The notes under the pieces: generated by a model
What the model saw: the letters and a program-made list of their open reading frames with translations, nothing else
Databases searched by the model: none
What the model was told of the DNA's origin: nothing
Made by a program: the position numbers and the translations under genes
From: Blautia glucerasea
Lineage (GTDB): Bacteria > Bacillota > Clostridia > Lachnospirales > Lachnospiraceae
Length of the DNA: 64,000 nucleotides
Assembly: GCF_020537505.1 (NCBI RefSeq)
Contig: NZ_JAJBMO010000007.1
Span: forward strand, 62,001-126,000
Reading direction: 5' to 3'
Shown here: positions 36,167 through 45,842 of the stretch, one piece after another
Layout: every line of letters begins with the position of its first letter
How positions within the stretch are numbered: position 1 is the stretch's first letter

Positions 36167-36353
36167 ATTCCAAATTTTATTTTTTTGTAATAGAATAGTA
36201 ATGAAATTGTATTTTCTCATATTTCTATCAAAATTGAATGATACTATAAACAAGGTGATTTGCGCTCATGGCTAGTATAGCGGATATTAAGGAACTGCCA
36301 TATTGATTTGTCTGTTGTTAGTACATGAACGCATACAAAGAGGGGACTGAATC

Positions 36354-37046
36354 GTGAAAAAATTAGAAATTCTTGTTGTGGAGGATGAACCAAAATTAGC
36401 ACAGACAATTTCTGACTTTCTAAGGATTCAAAATTACGAAGTAGAAACAAAACTGAACGGAAATGATACTCTGGAGTATTTTCGCCAGAACAAGCAGATG
36501 GTTGATCTGATATTGCTGGATCTTATGCTGCCGGATATTTCTGGATATGCCGTACTGAAAGAAATACGAAAGATATCGGAAGTTCCGGTTATTATTTTGT
36601 CCGCAAGATCAGCTGTGGCAGATCAGATGAGCGGATTTGAAAAGGGCGCAGACGATTATATTACAAAGCCTTTTTCCCTGGCGCTGGTGAAGATGCACAT
36701 GGAAGCAGTACTGAAGCGCGCAGGAAAACTCCGGACTATGGTGGAGTATAAAGAACTGCAGGCTGATGTAAATGCACAGCTTCTATATTATAAGGAGCAG
36801 CATATCCCAACTACCAGAAAAGAATTTGACCTAATGGTTTACTTTATGGAACATCCGGGAATTGTTCTTCCAAGAGACACCATACTAAATGCGGTGTGGG
36901 AATATGATTACGTGGGTGATGTGCGGACCATTGACACGCTGGTAAAACAGCTGCGGAAAAAGCTGGGTGTGGAGTGCAGTTATATACGTACCGTGTATGG
37001 GGTGGGCTATATCTTCGGGGAGGAAGGACATGACGAAAAGCTCTGA
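36354..37046 (+). CDS. OmpR-family response regulator
   Basis: Receiver with VEDEP acidic pocket, phospho-acceptor Asp in ILLDLMLPD and lysine in TKPFS; then a winged-helix domain ending IRTVYGVGYIF. Starts at GTG with AGAGGGG upstream. The histidine kinase overlaps its 3' end by 17 bp. The operon continues into the sulfotransferases, which it presumably regulates. Confidence 0.92.
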   Translation: MKKLEILVVEDEPKLAQTISDFLRIQNYEVETKLNGNDTLEYFRQNKQMVDLILLDLMLPDISGYAVLKEIRKISEVPVIILSARSAVADQMSGFEKGADDYITKPFSLALVKMHMEAVLKRAGKLRTMVEYKELQADVNAQLLYYKEQHIPTTRKEFDLMVYFMEHPGIVLPRDTILNAVWEYDYVGDVRTIDTLVKQLRKKLGVECSYIRTVYGVGYIFGEEGHDEKL

Positions 37047-38319
37047 AAAAAGGAAGCAGATATGGAATCCCCAAAACAGGGGCTGTTTCCTGATCCTTGT
37101 GTTTGTGCTGGCTGTCTGCATTTATGCAGTTTGTTGTTATCCCGCTTATGCGGCGCTGAAGACCAGAACCATATACCAGCTTTATGACGAATTAGAGAAT
37201 ATGAAATTGTCTGATTTGGACGATGATGACATTGATACCTTAAATGAATTTCAGAAAGAGAAATTTGAGGTAATGGTGACGGATGAGGATTTTCAGAAGA
37301 TCTATACCTCCAGAACAGCAGTTTCCCGTGATTACATAGACCGGTATATAAAAAACAGACAGGAAGAATATACAGAAAATGCAAAGGTAATGCAGAGAAA
37401 TCTGGAATTACGACATGTGTTGATCCTGAAGGGAAAGATCATAGATGATGGACATACCTTTTACGTGTATATTAAAAAGGATGTACAGTCAGGCATTGAT
37501 ATTATAAAAGGAACTACCATATATTTCCTGGTGATTATAATGGTGGCCATATTTCTATATTATGTGCTTTCCAAAAAAGGAGAATGGGAAAAGGAAAAAC
37601 AGTCTAAGCAGTCGGACTATCAGCTTCTGGAAAGCCAGCGGGAATTTGTAGCCAACATTTCCCATGAACTGAAAACACCATTGGCGGTAGTGTCCAGTCA
37701 GGTAGAGATGCTGGAAATTGCAGGAGATAAGATTGACCGGACTTATTACTATTCTTCCATCCATGAGGAACTGGACAAGATGTCCAGGATGGTCGGAGAG
37801 CTGCTGGATTTTTCCATGCTGGACAATCAGATGAGTGCTATGGAAATGAGCCGGGTAAACGTATCAGAGATGGTAGAATACCTGCTTCTTCGCTATGATG
37901 CCGTGTTCCGGAAAAACGAAATTAAAATTGAGCAGAATGTGGAAAAGAAGTGCCTGGTATATGGAAACCGTATGTATCTGGAACGGGCTGCCAATAATTA
38001 TCTGATGAATGCTTTTCAGCATACGGAACAGGGAAAGTGCATTCGCGTTACACTGAAAAAGGTGAAAAAGCGGATCCGGCTGGAGGTTTACAATGATGGG
38101 GAGCTGATCAAAGAAGATCAGATCGAACATATTTGGGACAGTTTTTACACCACTTCCCAGAAAAAGACACCAGTTACCTCAGAAAACAATGTGAGAAATG
38201 TGGGGCTTGGATTGTTTGTTGTACGCAAGATCGTGACCAAGCATAAGGGAACCTGCGGAGTCAGCAATCAGGAAAATGGAGTTCTGTTCTGGATCCAGAT
38301 TCCGGAACTGACAGAATAA
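37030..38319 (+). CDS. Sensor histidine kinase
   Basis: Membrane segments near residues 18-38 and 157-180 enclose an external sensor of about 115 residues rich in charged residues. H-box NISHELKTPLAVV, N-box NYLMNAFQHT, and GLGLFVVRKI are intact. The ATG at 37030 has AGGAAGG upstream inside the regulator gene. It is transcribed with the regulator and the sulfotransferase genes, so the signal may be a sulfated or phenolic compound; that is inference. Confidence 0.92.
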   Translation: MTKSSEKRKQIWNPQNRGCFLILVFVLAVCIYAVCCYPAYAALKTRTIYQLYDELENMKLSDLDDDDIDTLNEFQKEKFEVMVTDEDFQKIYTSRTAVSRDYIDRYIKNRQEEYTENAKVMQRNLELRHVLILKGKIIDDGHTFYVYIKKDVQSGIDIIKGTTIYFLVIIMVAIFLYYVLSKKGEWEKEKQSKQSDYQLLESQREFVANISHELKTPLAVVSSQVEMLEIAGDKIDRTYYYSSIHEELDKMSRMVGELLDFSMLDNQMSAMEMSRVNVSEMVEYLLLRYDAVFRKNEIKIEQNVEKKCLVYGNRMYLERAANNYLMNAFQHTEQGKCIRVTLKKVKKRIRLEVYNDGELIKEDQIEHIWDSFYTTSQKKTPVTSENNVRNVGLGLFVVRKIVTKHKGTCGVSNQENGVLFWIQIPELTE

Positions 38320-38360
38320 ATATGAGGAAAATGAAAGAGTAAGGGGAGAAACTTGAGACT

Positions 38361-40436
38361 ATGAAAAATTGGAAAAAGAGAACAAAAATAACATTGTTGC
38401 TGGTATTTTTAATTTTTCTGGCATTATTTGCTGCACTGTGCTGGAAAAAGCGCAGAGGAATCTACAACACGTACATGAAGCTGACCAATCAGGAGATTCC
38501 TTATTCCGTAAAGGAGAAAAGGAAAAAGATGTACGGTGATTACGAGCAGAAGCTGAAGGTTTCCATGGATATGGACAACACGGTTTCCATCGGCGAAAAT
38601 GATGAAAGTGCTGCGGAAATAGAGACGGAAATTCCTACAGAAGAGACAAGGGTTGTGGCTTCTTATGATATTGACCAGCAGCTTCAGGCAGAGCAGGATA
38701 ACGGATATACCTGGGAGGAACCTATGGTGATCCAGAATCCATATCAGATCGCTCCTTTGACAGCGGTAGTGATCTTCGATACACCAGAAGAATGTGGCGT
38801 ACGCTTTACCGTAAAGGGAAAAACAGAGGCGACGGATATCAGTGGTGAGGTAGACCCGGCAGTTTCCCACAGAGTACCGATCATTGGTCTTTATCCAAAT
38901 GAAGAGAACACTGTGGTTCTGGAGCTTTTGGATGAGAATGGAAAAACTACGGACTTCCAGGAGATAAAGATAACAACAGACTCTTTGCCGGAGACCCTGG
39001 ATGACGTGATCCGGCCAGTAAAAACCAGTGGAAAATCAGCTTATGAACTGACGATGGTATATGGCCAGAAAACAATCTTCCCATTTGCATATGATTGTAT
39101 GGGAGATATCCGCTGGTACATGAATACAAAGGTAAAAGCCTCCGGAATTTTTCAACTGGCAAACAACAGAATGATCGTGCAGGATACAGCAGCACAGGTA
39201 CCTTCTGCTGATAAGCCTCAGACAACTAATTTTTATGAAATGGATTATCTGGGAAGAGCCTATACCATGTATTACGTATCTGGCGGAATTCATCATGAAG
39301 TGATCGAGAAGGAACCGGGCGGAAATCTGCTTGTTCTTTCCAGTTCACTGGAAGGCCATATTGAAGATAAGATCCAGGAACTGGACAGACAGACTGGTGA
39401 AGTGGTAAATGAGCTGGTTATGGGAGATCTTATAAAGAGCAAGTATGAGGACCGAGTTGACTGGACCCATTTGAATACGGTTTCTTATCAGCCGGAAACA
39501 GATACCATCATTATCAGTCCCCGAAATCTGGAATCCGTGATCAAGCTGAACTGGACAACAAAGGAGATTCAGTGGATCCTCTGTGATCCAAGATTCTGGG
39601 AAGGCACAGAATACGAGAAATATGTGCTTCAGCCAGAGGGGGATTTCAATTATCATTTCCAGCAGCATACAGCCTATCAGGTTTCCGCTGATTTAGATGG
39701 AAATCCGGATACTGTAGAGATCAGCTTGTTTGATAATCATTCTGTAAAGGTCAGAAGAGCCGATATACCGTATTATGATAAAACCAAAGAGTCTTATCTT
39801 GTAGTTTATTCTGTGAATGAGAAGGAAGGAACGGTACAGCAGATTAAGAAAATTCCAACTGTATGGTCTACCATCACTTCCTCTACCATTTATGATGAGG
39901 ATTCCAATCACATTTTCGGCATGTGCGGCCATGTGAAAGAAAGCGAAGATAAACGAAAAGGTATGACTTACGAATTTGATTACGATACGGAGGAAGTGAT
40001 CAATCAGTTTAGCATTAAGACAACTTTTTATCGTGCATCTGAGATGAAAATCGATTATAATGATCTTGCAGCGCCTATGGAGGTTGCAGATAATTATATC
40101 AGAGGCGAATTGTTACAGCCAACGAAGACCTGGAAGTGGCTTTGGACAAAGAAACCGGAACAGACACTGAATGATGAGGATGTTACATTCCATCTGACTG
40201 GACAGGTTCTTTATGTGGGAACTTACGATCATCGTATTTCACAGATCATCTTCCATGGCAAAAAGAATACATATGTATATGATACTACCAATATGAGACT
40301 TCACAAAAAAGGCTATCTGCAGTTTTATGAGCACATTCCAGTACCGCTGCAGGGGCTGGATGCAGATGAATACGAAATTTATGTTATGTATCAGAATGAG
40401 TTTTATGATACGGCACAGACGGTTGCGATAAAGTAA
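38361..40436 (+). CDS. Arylsulfate sulfotransferase, membrane-anchored
   Basis: An uncleaved N-terminal membrane segment (about residues 8-28) is followed by a beta-rich ASST N-domain (about 115-210, with NPYQIAPLTAVV) and the propeller domain. Histidine motifs matching the active site region are GGIHHEVIE, DWTHLNTV and FQQHTAYQV, plus an arginine in SPRNLESV. ASST moves sulfate from one phenolic sulfate to another phenol without PAPS, outside the cell. A paralogue lies at 41290, and both share the operon with a two-component system. Confidence 0.85.
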   Translation: MKNWKKRTKITLLLVFLIFLALFAALCWKKRRGIYNTYMKLTNQEIPYSVKEKRKKMYGDYEQKLKVSMDMDNTVSIGENDESAAEIETEIPTEETRVVASYDIDQQLQAEQDNGYTWEEPMVIQNPYQIAPLTAVVIFDTPEECGVRFTVKGKTEATDISGEVDPAVSHRVPIIGLYPNEENTVVLELLDENGKTTDFQEIKITTDSLPETLDDVIRPVKTSGKSAYELTMVYGQKTIFPFAYDCMGDIRWYMNTKVKASGIFQLANNRMIVQDTAAQVPSADKPQTTNFYEMDYLGRAYTMYYVSGGIHHEVIEKEPGGNLLVLSSSLEGHIEDKIQELDRQTGEVVNELVMGDLIKSKYEDRVDWTHLNTVSYQPETDTIIISPRNLESVIKLNWTTKEIQWILCDPRFWEGTEYEKYVLQPEGDFNYHFQQHTAYQVSADLDGNPDTVEISLFDNHSVKVRRADIPYYDKTKESYLVVYSVNEKEGTVQQIKKIPTVWSTITSSTIYDEDSNHIFGMCGHVKESEDKRKGMTYEFDYDTEEVINQFSIKTTFYRASEMKIDYNDLAAPMEVADNYIRGELLQPTKTWKWLWTKKPEQTLNDEDVTFHLTGQVLYVGTYDHRISQIIFHGKKNTYVYDTTNMRLHKKGYLQFYEHIPVPLQGLDADEYEIYVMYQNEFYDTAQTVAIK

Positions 40437-40464
40437 TAAAAATCAGAAAAGGAGTTCTAGTACT

Positions 40465-41232
40465 ATGAAGAAAAAAGTTTTATTACCGTTAATGGGAGCG
40501 GTTCTGGCTGCGGGTCTGATGACTGGCTGCGGCGGCTCAAATGACACAAAGGAAGAGAGCACAAAGACAGAAAGTGCAGCAGAAGCGGACAGCGAAGACA
40601 CTACGGATGAGGCAGAAACCACAGACAGTGCAGATGGGGAAGAAGAGAGCACTGACAGTGCTGCTGATGAACAGTCAGATAGTAAAGAGGAAGAGGCTTC
40701 TACAGAGGAAGCTGAAGATGACAGTGAAGACGAGGCAGACGCTGCTGACACAGAGGAGGCCGATGACGAAGAAGATGCAGGCGGTGATAAGGCGCATGTG
40801 GCAAGAACCAACAGCAACTACGGCGATGTGGTTTCTGCAGCCGGCTGGAATATTACAGTGGAAGATGTGGAGATCAATGCTTCTCTTGAAAACGTAAGTG
40901 TGGATCTTGGCTACACAGGTGTGGAAACCAGCGATTACAAGAAAGAAGCAGACACAGGCAAAACCTTCTGTCTGATCAAATTAAAGATTGAAAAGGATGG
41001 AAGCAAGGAAAGCCTGGATTGGGCGAAGCTGAAACTGACTGACAGCGAGGGAAATGAATACACCAGAACAGATGATGAATTTATTACAGAGCTGGGCATG
41101 ATACGTATGGCAGGTACCACATTGAACTTTGGCTCTAATGAGGGCTGGATCGCATTTGAGATCAATGAGAATGCAGACGGACTGGAGCTGAGTTATCCAT
41201 TTGAGGCAGAGGCATACAATTACGCATTATAA
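40465..41232 (+). CDS. Acidic-linker lipoprotein with DUF4352-like domain
   Basis: Signal peptide ends at Cys22 (LMTGC). About 80 residues of almost only Asp, Glu, Ser, Thr and Ala follow, then a 140-residue beta domain (NITVEDVEIN, TFCLIKLKIEK, GSNEGWIAFEI) like DUF4352 immunoglobulin-type lipoproteins. It sits between the two sulfotransferases and may present or hold the substrate at the cell surface. AAGGAG precedes the ATG. Confidence 0.75.
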   Translation: MKKKVLLPLMGAVLAAGLMTGCGGSNDTKEESTKTESAAEADSEDTTDEAETTDSADGEEESTDSAADEQSDSKEEEASTEEAEDDSEDEADAADTEEADDEEDAGGDKAHVARTNSNYGDVVSAAGWNITVEDVEINASLENVSVDLGYTGVETSDYKKEADTGKTFCLIKLKIEKDGSKESLDWAKLKLTDSEGNEYTRTDDEFITELGMIRMAGTTLNFGSNEGWIAFEINENADGLELSYPFEAEAYNYAL

Positions 41233-41289
41233 TCATAAGAAAACGAGGTCAACACGCTCTATAAAAACAAAATCGTACAGGAGGCTGGC

Positions 41290-43344
41290 ATGAAGAATAA
41301 GAGATATCGGGAACTGGCTGCAATACTTGTAATGATGACAATGGCAGCAGGTTCCGTTACAACCGTAACAGCACAGGAGAACACAGAGACTGCAGCAACA
41401 GAAGAAGGAGAAACCGATGCAGCTGTGGAAGCAGCAGACGCATCCGATGCAAAATCCCAGGCCACAGCCCTAGAGGTTACCGACAGATTTGCACAGCAGA
41501 CCGCAGTTGATGAGGCACTTCTTCAGGAAGCCCAGAATGGCTATTCCCTGGAAGAAGCATTGATCGTTGTGAATCCATATGGTACTTCCCCGTTAAGTGC
41601 AGTGGCTGTTTTTTCCACAGAAGAAGCCTGCGGCGGAACTGTTACGGTAAAGGGAAAATCAGCAGAAAATGATGTGACAGGTACCTTTGAAGCGGAGAAA
41701 GATCATATTGTTCCCATTTACGGCCTTTATAACAATGATACCACAGAAGTTGTGATCTCATTGGATGATGGAACTTCTGCAGCTTTTGAAGTAACCACTG
41801 AGGATATCAACGTAGATTATGGCACGATAACTGCAGAGATGAAAAGCGAAGCCAGCTACGATTATACCAATCTGACTTTCGTGTGCTCGACTATGGGCTC
41901 CCTGTATGCAGTAGATGCAGCTGGAGATATCCGTTTCTATACCAATATGGGTGGCGTTCTTGGCGTTCATCAGCTGGAAAACGGACACATTCTTATGCCG
42001 GCTTCCTATGTATTAAAGCCAAGCTATTATAAAGAAGGTATGATCGAAATTGACCTGATGGGTAAAATCTATGGCGAGTATATGATCCCTGGCGGTCAGC
42101 ACCACGATTTTGTGGAAATGCCAAATGGCAATTTCCTGGTAGCATCTGACAGCCCGGATCTTAGCACTGTGGAAGACTATGTAGTAGAAATCGACCGCCA
42201 GACAGGTAATGTGGTCTGGGAACTGGACATGAAAGATCTGATGGGAACCGAAGAAGGACAGTCTGCTTCTATGGATACAGATGGAAGCGAGGAATCTGAC
42301 TGGTTCCATAACAATGGCCTTGCTTACGACGCCGGCAATGACCTGCTTCTTCTTTCCGCAAGACATAAAGATGCCATTGTTGCAGTAAATATGGAAGACA
42401 AATCCCTGGCATGGATCCTGGGCGATCCCACTGGATGGGGAGAGGATTACCAGTCCTACTTCTTCAATCCGGAAGGGGAGGATTTCGAATGGTTCTACGC
42501 GCAGCACAATGTTTCCATTCTTGACAATGGAGATATCGCTCTTTTTGACAACGGTACAGCGAAGGTAAAACGCGTGGATGCGGATAACCGGGTAAGTGGT
42601 GATGATGTGTATTCAAGAGCAGTTGTTTATCACATTGATACAGAGAATATGACCGTTTCCCAGGTAACCGAATATGGAAAAGAGCGGGGGGCAGACTGGT
42701 ATGCAGACTGGATCTCCGGTGTAGTTTCCCTGGATGGAACCCAGGATCATCTGTGGATCACAGCTGGTTCCCATTTGCATAACGATGAGGAAAACAGAAG
42801 CGATTATTATCCAAAGGATATGTTCGTGCCGGGACTTACCAAGACTACCCATATTGACCAGGTGGATAATGGCGAGTTAAGCTTCGAGCTTACCATTTCC
42901 GGTGACACTTATAATGCACTGACATTCCGTTCCTTCCGCATGCCTCTTTATACAGAAGGTAAATATGATGTGGCTGCGGTTCCGGAAGTGTATGGTTCTC
43001 TTGGAGAGACCAGCTATGAGGAAAGCGATGCGGATGTAAGCAGCGCAGAGGCTTTGCCGGATGGATGGAATTTTGTTCTGGATGGAAGCAAGATCAGCTT
43101 AACAGGAAGCTATCAGACAGAAGCTGCAGCGGATGATCTGGCACCGGGGAAACTGATCCTGGTAAGCGGCGATTCCAGGCGGGCATATAATCTGACCCAG
43201 TCAGCGGCAGCAGGTGACAATGGAACAAATGTTACGGTAAAAGGCTGGACTTCTGTAGATGGTCTGGAAGGTCAGGACTGGGATATTTATCTGGAAGTGG
43301 ATGGCACTTTGTACAATAGTGGGTATAAATACAGCCAGTCATGA
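41290..43344 (+). CDS. Arylsulfate sulfotransferase, secreted
   Basis: The protein has a signal peptide (about 28 residues, ending in VTAQE), an Ala/Glu/Asp-rich spacer, then the same domains as the enzyme at 38361: N-domain with NPYGTSPLSAVAVF and a propeller with GGQHHDFVEMP, DWFHNNGLAY, SARHKDAIVA and YAQHNVSIL. The histidine and arginine set expected for ASST is kept. Unlike its paralogue it is exported rather than anchored by an N-terminal helix. CAGGAGG lies before the ATG. It is the last gene of the unit. Confidence 0.85.
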   Translation: MKNKRYRELAAILVMMTMAAGSVTTVTAQENTETAATEEGETDAAVEAADASDAKSQATALEVTDRFAQQTAVDEALLQEAQNGYSLEEALIVVNPYGTSPLSAVAVFSTEEACGGTVTVKGKSAENDVTGTFEAEKDHIVPIYGLYNNDTTEVVISLDDGTSAAFEVTTEDINVDYGTITAEMKSEASYDYTNLTFVCSTMGSLYAVDAAGDIRFYTNMGGVLGVHQLENGHILMPASYVLKPSYYKEGMIEIDLMGKIYGEYMIPGGQHHDFVEMPNGNFLVASDSPDLSTVEDYVVEIDRQTGNVVWELDMKDLMGTEEGQSASMDTDGSEESDWFHNNGLAYDAGNDLLLLSARHKDAIVAVNMEDKSLAWILGDPTGWGEDYQSYFFNPEGEDFEWFYAQHNVSILDNGDIALFDNGTAKVKRVDADNRVSGDDVYSRAVVYHIDTENMTVSQVTEYGKERGADWYADWISGVVSLDGTQDHLWITAGSHLHNDEENRSDYYPKDMFVPGLTKTTHIDQVDNGELSFELTISGDTYNALTFRSFRMPLYTEGKYDVAAVPEVYGSLGETSYEESDADVSSAEALPDGWNFVLDGSKISLTGSYQTEAAADDLAPGKLILVSGDSRRAYNLTQSAAAGDNGTNVTVKGWTSVDGLEGQDWDIYLEVDGTLYNSGYKYSQS

Positions 43345-43470
43345 AAGAGTGCAGAACATAAAATAATTTAGCTAAATTTCCATGAATTGATAAAAACACC
43401 CTCACAAAGCGGTGGCAGATCCTGCAAAAAGGCGGAATTTGCACGCCGCTTTTCTCGAAGAGTAAAAGAA

Positions 43471-43508
43471 ATGCTGCAAAATCATTTTGTGTAGTGATTT
43501 TGCAGCAT
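43471..43508. terminator. Bidirectional terminator
   Basis: A perfect 14-bp stem (43471-43484 with 43495-43508) with a 10-base loop stands between convergent genes (sulfotransferase and AraC regulator), with T-rich DNA after it on the plus strand. Confidence 0.8.
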
Positions 43509-43511
43509 CTT

Positions 43512-44417
43512 TTATGCTTGTGAGAAGCTTTTCCGGTATGCCGCCGGGCTGTAGCTTAAGGTTTTTTTGAAAACAGAACAGAAATAATTGCTGGAAGAAA
43601 AGCCAAGCTGGTAAGCGATGTCCGTGATGGAGGCATCGGTGGTCTTTAGGAGCATCTGGGCCCGGTCCATTTTCTGGAGGGTAATGTATTCGGCTGGTGT
43701 AATTCCCAGTTCTTCCTTAAATTTTGTTTTAAAACGGGAAAGGGAATAATTGGAAACCTCTGCCAGCTCCTGGAGTGTGATAGGGTTTTCAATATTCTGC
43801 TCAATGTATTTCAGTGCCTGGCTAATGTCGTTATTCAGCTGCTCGTTGCTCTGCGCCTGTTCCGGGACAGCAGTGAGGTAATTCAGACTTGCAAGTACGC
43901 AGGTCAGATACTGGACGCCAGCAATAGAGTCATCTGAGGTTCCGTAGGAGATCAGGTTAAAAGCCGTCCGCAGCATGGAAGTCTGGGAACTGCCAACGTG
44001 ATACAGATGCTTATCCATATTCAGAAGGCGGTGGCAGAGAATGTTGCTGTAATGCTGGTTTAGCCCAAGAAAATTATCGTGCTCCTTCAGATCCAGCTGC
44101 ATGGCAAAAAATTCGCAGCGGTTCTGGGCGATAGGGCCTGTGGTATGAAGCTCGTAAGGCCGGGTAATGAAAAGGTTATTTCCTGTGGCGCAGTAGCAGG
44201 TGCGGACACCACCCTTCATAATGTAAGTCTTACGCTGGCCCTTTACCATGAAATGAAGCTCGATGATATCGGAGTGATAATGCAGTGGGACGGGAACGCC
44301 GGGAGCCATAGGGGTAAAGTGGGAAAGATTCTTCAGTCCTGGGATTTTATGCTTGTCTGCGGTCAGTATTTTCTTGTGTTCATTCCATATATAATCGTCA
44401 AATATTTCCTGTTCCAT
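43512..44417 (-). CDS. AraC-family transcription regulator with cupin domain
   Basis: The N-terminal 150 residues look like a cupin (PLHYHSDIIELHFMVKG), the usual sugar-sensing part, and residues about 195-295 hold two helix-turn-helix motifs (LQELAEVSNYSLSRFKTKF and ITDIAYQLGFSSSNYFCSVF). It is divergent from the aldolase/TRAP/glycosidase operon, so it is most likely its activator, responding to the imported acid or a breakdown product. Confidence 0.9.
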   Translation of the reverse strand: MEQEIFDDYIWNEHKKILTADKHKIPGLKNLSHFTPMAPGVPVPLHYHSDIIELHFMVKGQRKTYIMKGGVRTCYCATGNNLFITRPYELHTTGPIAQNRCEFFAMQLDLKEHDNFLGLNQHYSNILCHRLLNMDKHLYHVGSSQTSMLRTAFNLISYGTSDDSIAGVQYLTCVLASLNYLTAVPEQAQSNEQLNNDISQALKYIEQNIENPITLQELAEVSNYSLSRFKTKFKEELGITPAEYITLQKMDRAQMLLKTTDASITDIAYQLGFSSSNYFCSVFKKTLSYSPAAYRKSFSQA

Positions 44418-44489
44418 TCAAGTTGCCTCTTCTTATGTCATGTAGCTAAAAGACTGGTATGTCGCGGGTTTATAGTTGTGGGGATAGTT

Positions 44490-44516
44490 GTTATGGTTCA
44501 CTCCGTGACCAGTAAC
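44490..44516. promoter_or_regulatory. Imperfect palindrome between AraC gene and catabolic operon
   Basis: GTTATGGTTCAC and GTGACCAGTAAC form 12-bp arms (three mismatches) around a 3-base centre, 73 bp before the AraC start. A possible operator in the divergent 360-bp control region. Confidence 0.35.
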
Positions 44517-44540
44517 GGATAGTCCACAATGCTATGATAT

Positions 44541-44562
44541 TTTGTACTTGTTTTCGTACAAA
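44541..44562. promoter_or_regulatory. Inverted repeat TTTGTAC-N8-GTACAAA
   Basis: Exact 7-bp arms (44541-44547 and 44556-44562) lie in the control region, followed by AT-rich DNA with TATACT at 44616. A second small hairpin (TCACTC-N6-GAGTGA, 44724-44741) lies in the leader of the aldolase gene. Otherwise the 44418-44777 gap holds no gene. Confidence 0.35.
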
Positions 44563-44777
44563 GTTATAAAATAGTACTAAATATTTTGCTGAAAGCAATT
44601 TTAAATTATTTATATTATACTATAGTTACAGTTGAAAAGCAATTGCATGGTTGCTGTGCTGTGGATAACACCGGGCATAGCGGTAAGTTCTCGGTCACCG
44701 CGGGACTGGGAATGTGCAGCAGTTCACTCTACAAGGAGTGACTGTAATAAGTAACGACATCGAAGAGGGAGAAGAGC

Positions 44778-45701
44778 ATGAAAAAAACAATTGCAGGCGG
44801 CGTATGGCCGGTTATGATTACACCTTTTACAGAGGACAACAAGATCGACTATGATGCAGTCCTTCGAATCATTGAGTGGTATGACAAGAACGGTGTTGAC
44901 GGAATCTTCGCAGTATGCCAGTCCAGTGAAATGTTTGAACTGAGCCCACAGGAGAGAGTGGAGCTTGCAAAATTTATTATCAACAATACACCAAAGCACA
45001 TGGGAGTAATCGCTTCCGGACATTGCGCAGAGAAAGCAGAGGATCAGATCCGTGAGGCGCAGACTGTGATTGATGCTGGTGTAGATGCATATGTTTTCAT
45101 TTCCAACCAGTTTGCAAAAGAGGACGAGAGCGAAGATGTAGCTAAGAAAAACATTGAGTATCTTCTGGATCACATTGATGGAGATATGTTCGGTGTTTAT
45201 GAGTGCCCGGCACCATACAAGAGACTTCTTTCACCAGAGCTTCTGAAATGGTGTGCAGAGACTGAGAAATTTGCATTCCTGAAGGATACCTGCTGTGACC
45301 TGGATCAGCTGGAAGCAAAATGCAAGGCTGTTGAGGGTACTGGATTAAAGATCTTTAATGCAAATGCAGCAACACTTCTGAGAAGTATGGAAATGGGCTG
45401 TGCAGGATATTCAGGAGTTATGGCAAACTTCCATCCGGATCTTTATGTATGGCTTTGCAAAAACTACAAAGAGCAGCCGGAGAAAGCACAGGAGCTTATG
45501 AACTTCCTTGGAGCAGCCTCCATGGTTGAGTGCCAGGTATATCCGGTAAACAGCAAATACCATATGAACCTGGTTGGCGTGCCGATGACACTTCAGTCAA
45601 GAAGACAGGATTATAAGCTTCTTACAGGAAGCAAGAAATTGGAGATCGAAGAGTTCTGTGCGATCACAGAGACCTTCCGTAAGAGCTTTTTTGGAAAGTA
45701 A
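44778..45701 (+). CDS. DapA/NanA-family aldolase
   Basis: A TIM-barrel of the dihydrodipicolinate synthase/N-acetylneuraminate lyase family: Schiff-base Lys169 in AFLKDTC and the supporting Tyr141 in FGVYECPA. It would split or make a 2-keto sugar acid via pyruvate. The neighbours (TRAP transporter, glycosidase, YhcH protein) make a catabolic aldolase more likely than lysine biosynthesis. The GxxExxxL loop of true DapA/NanA reads QSSEMFEL here, so the substrate may differ from both. GAGGGAGAAGAG precedes the ATG. Confidence 0.83.
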   Translation: MKKTIAGGVWPVMITPFTEDNKIDYDAVLRIIEWYDKNGVDGIFAVCQSSEMFELSPQERVELAKFIINNTPKHMGVIASGHCAEKAEDQIREAQTVIDAGVDAYVFISNQFAKEDESEDVAKKNIEYLLDHIDGDMFGVYECPAPYKRLLSPELLKWCAETEKFAFLKDTCCDLDQLEAKCKAVEGTGLKIFNANAATLLRSMEMGCAGYSGVMANFHPDLYVWLCKNYKEQPEKAQELMNFLGAASMVECQVYPVNSKYHMNLVGVPMTLQSRRQDYKLLTGSKKLEIEEFCAITETFRKSFFGK

Positions 45702-45842
45702 TCAGAGATAATTGCCGGAACGGTGGGGACCGTGAGGCATATGCGAAAGGTATTTCTTAAGATTTGTAATTGGGGTTACAAATATACGTGAAAAAAAGGG
45801 AAACAAAAACACATAGTGTGTAAAAACCAGGAGGATGAGAGA

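Noticed and set aside
40443..40817. Serine/alanine-rich minus-strand frame
   Set aside because: It is the complement of the acidic repeat linker of the lipoprotein gene; composition is an artefact of GAN/GCN codons.
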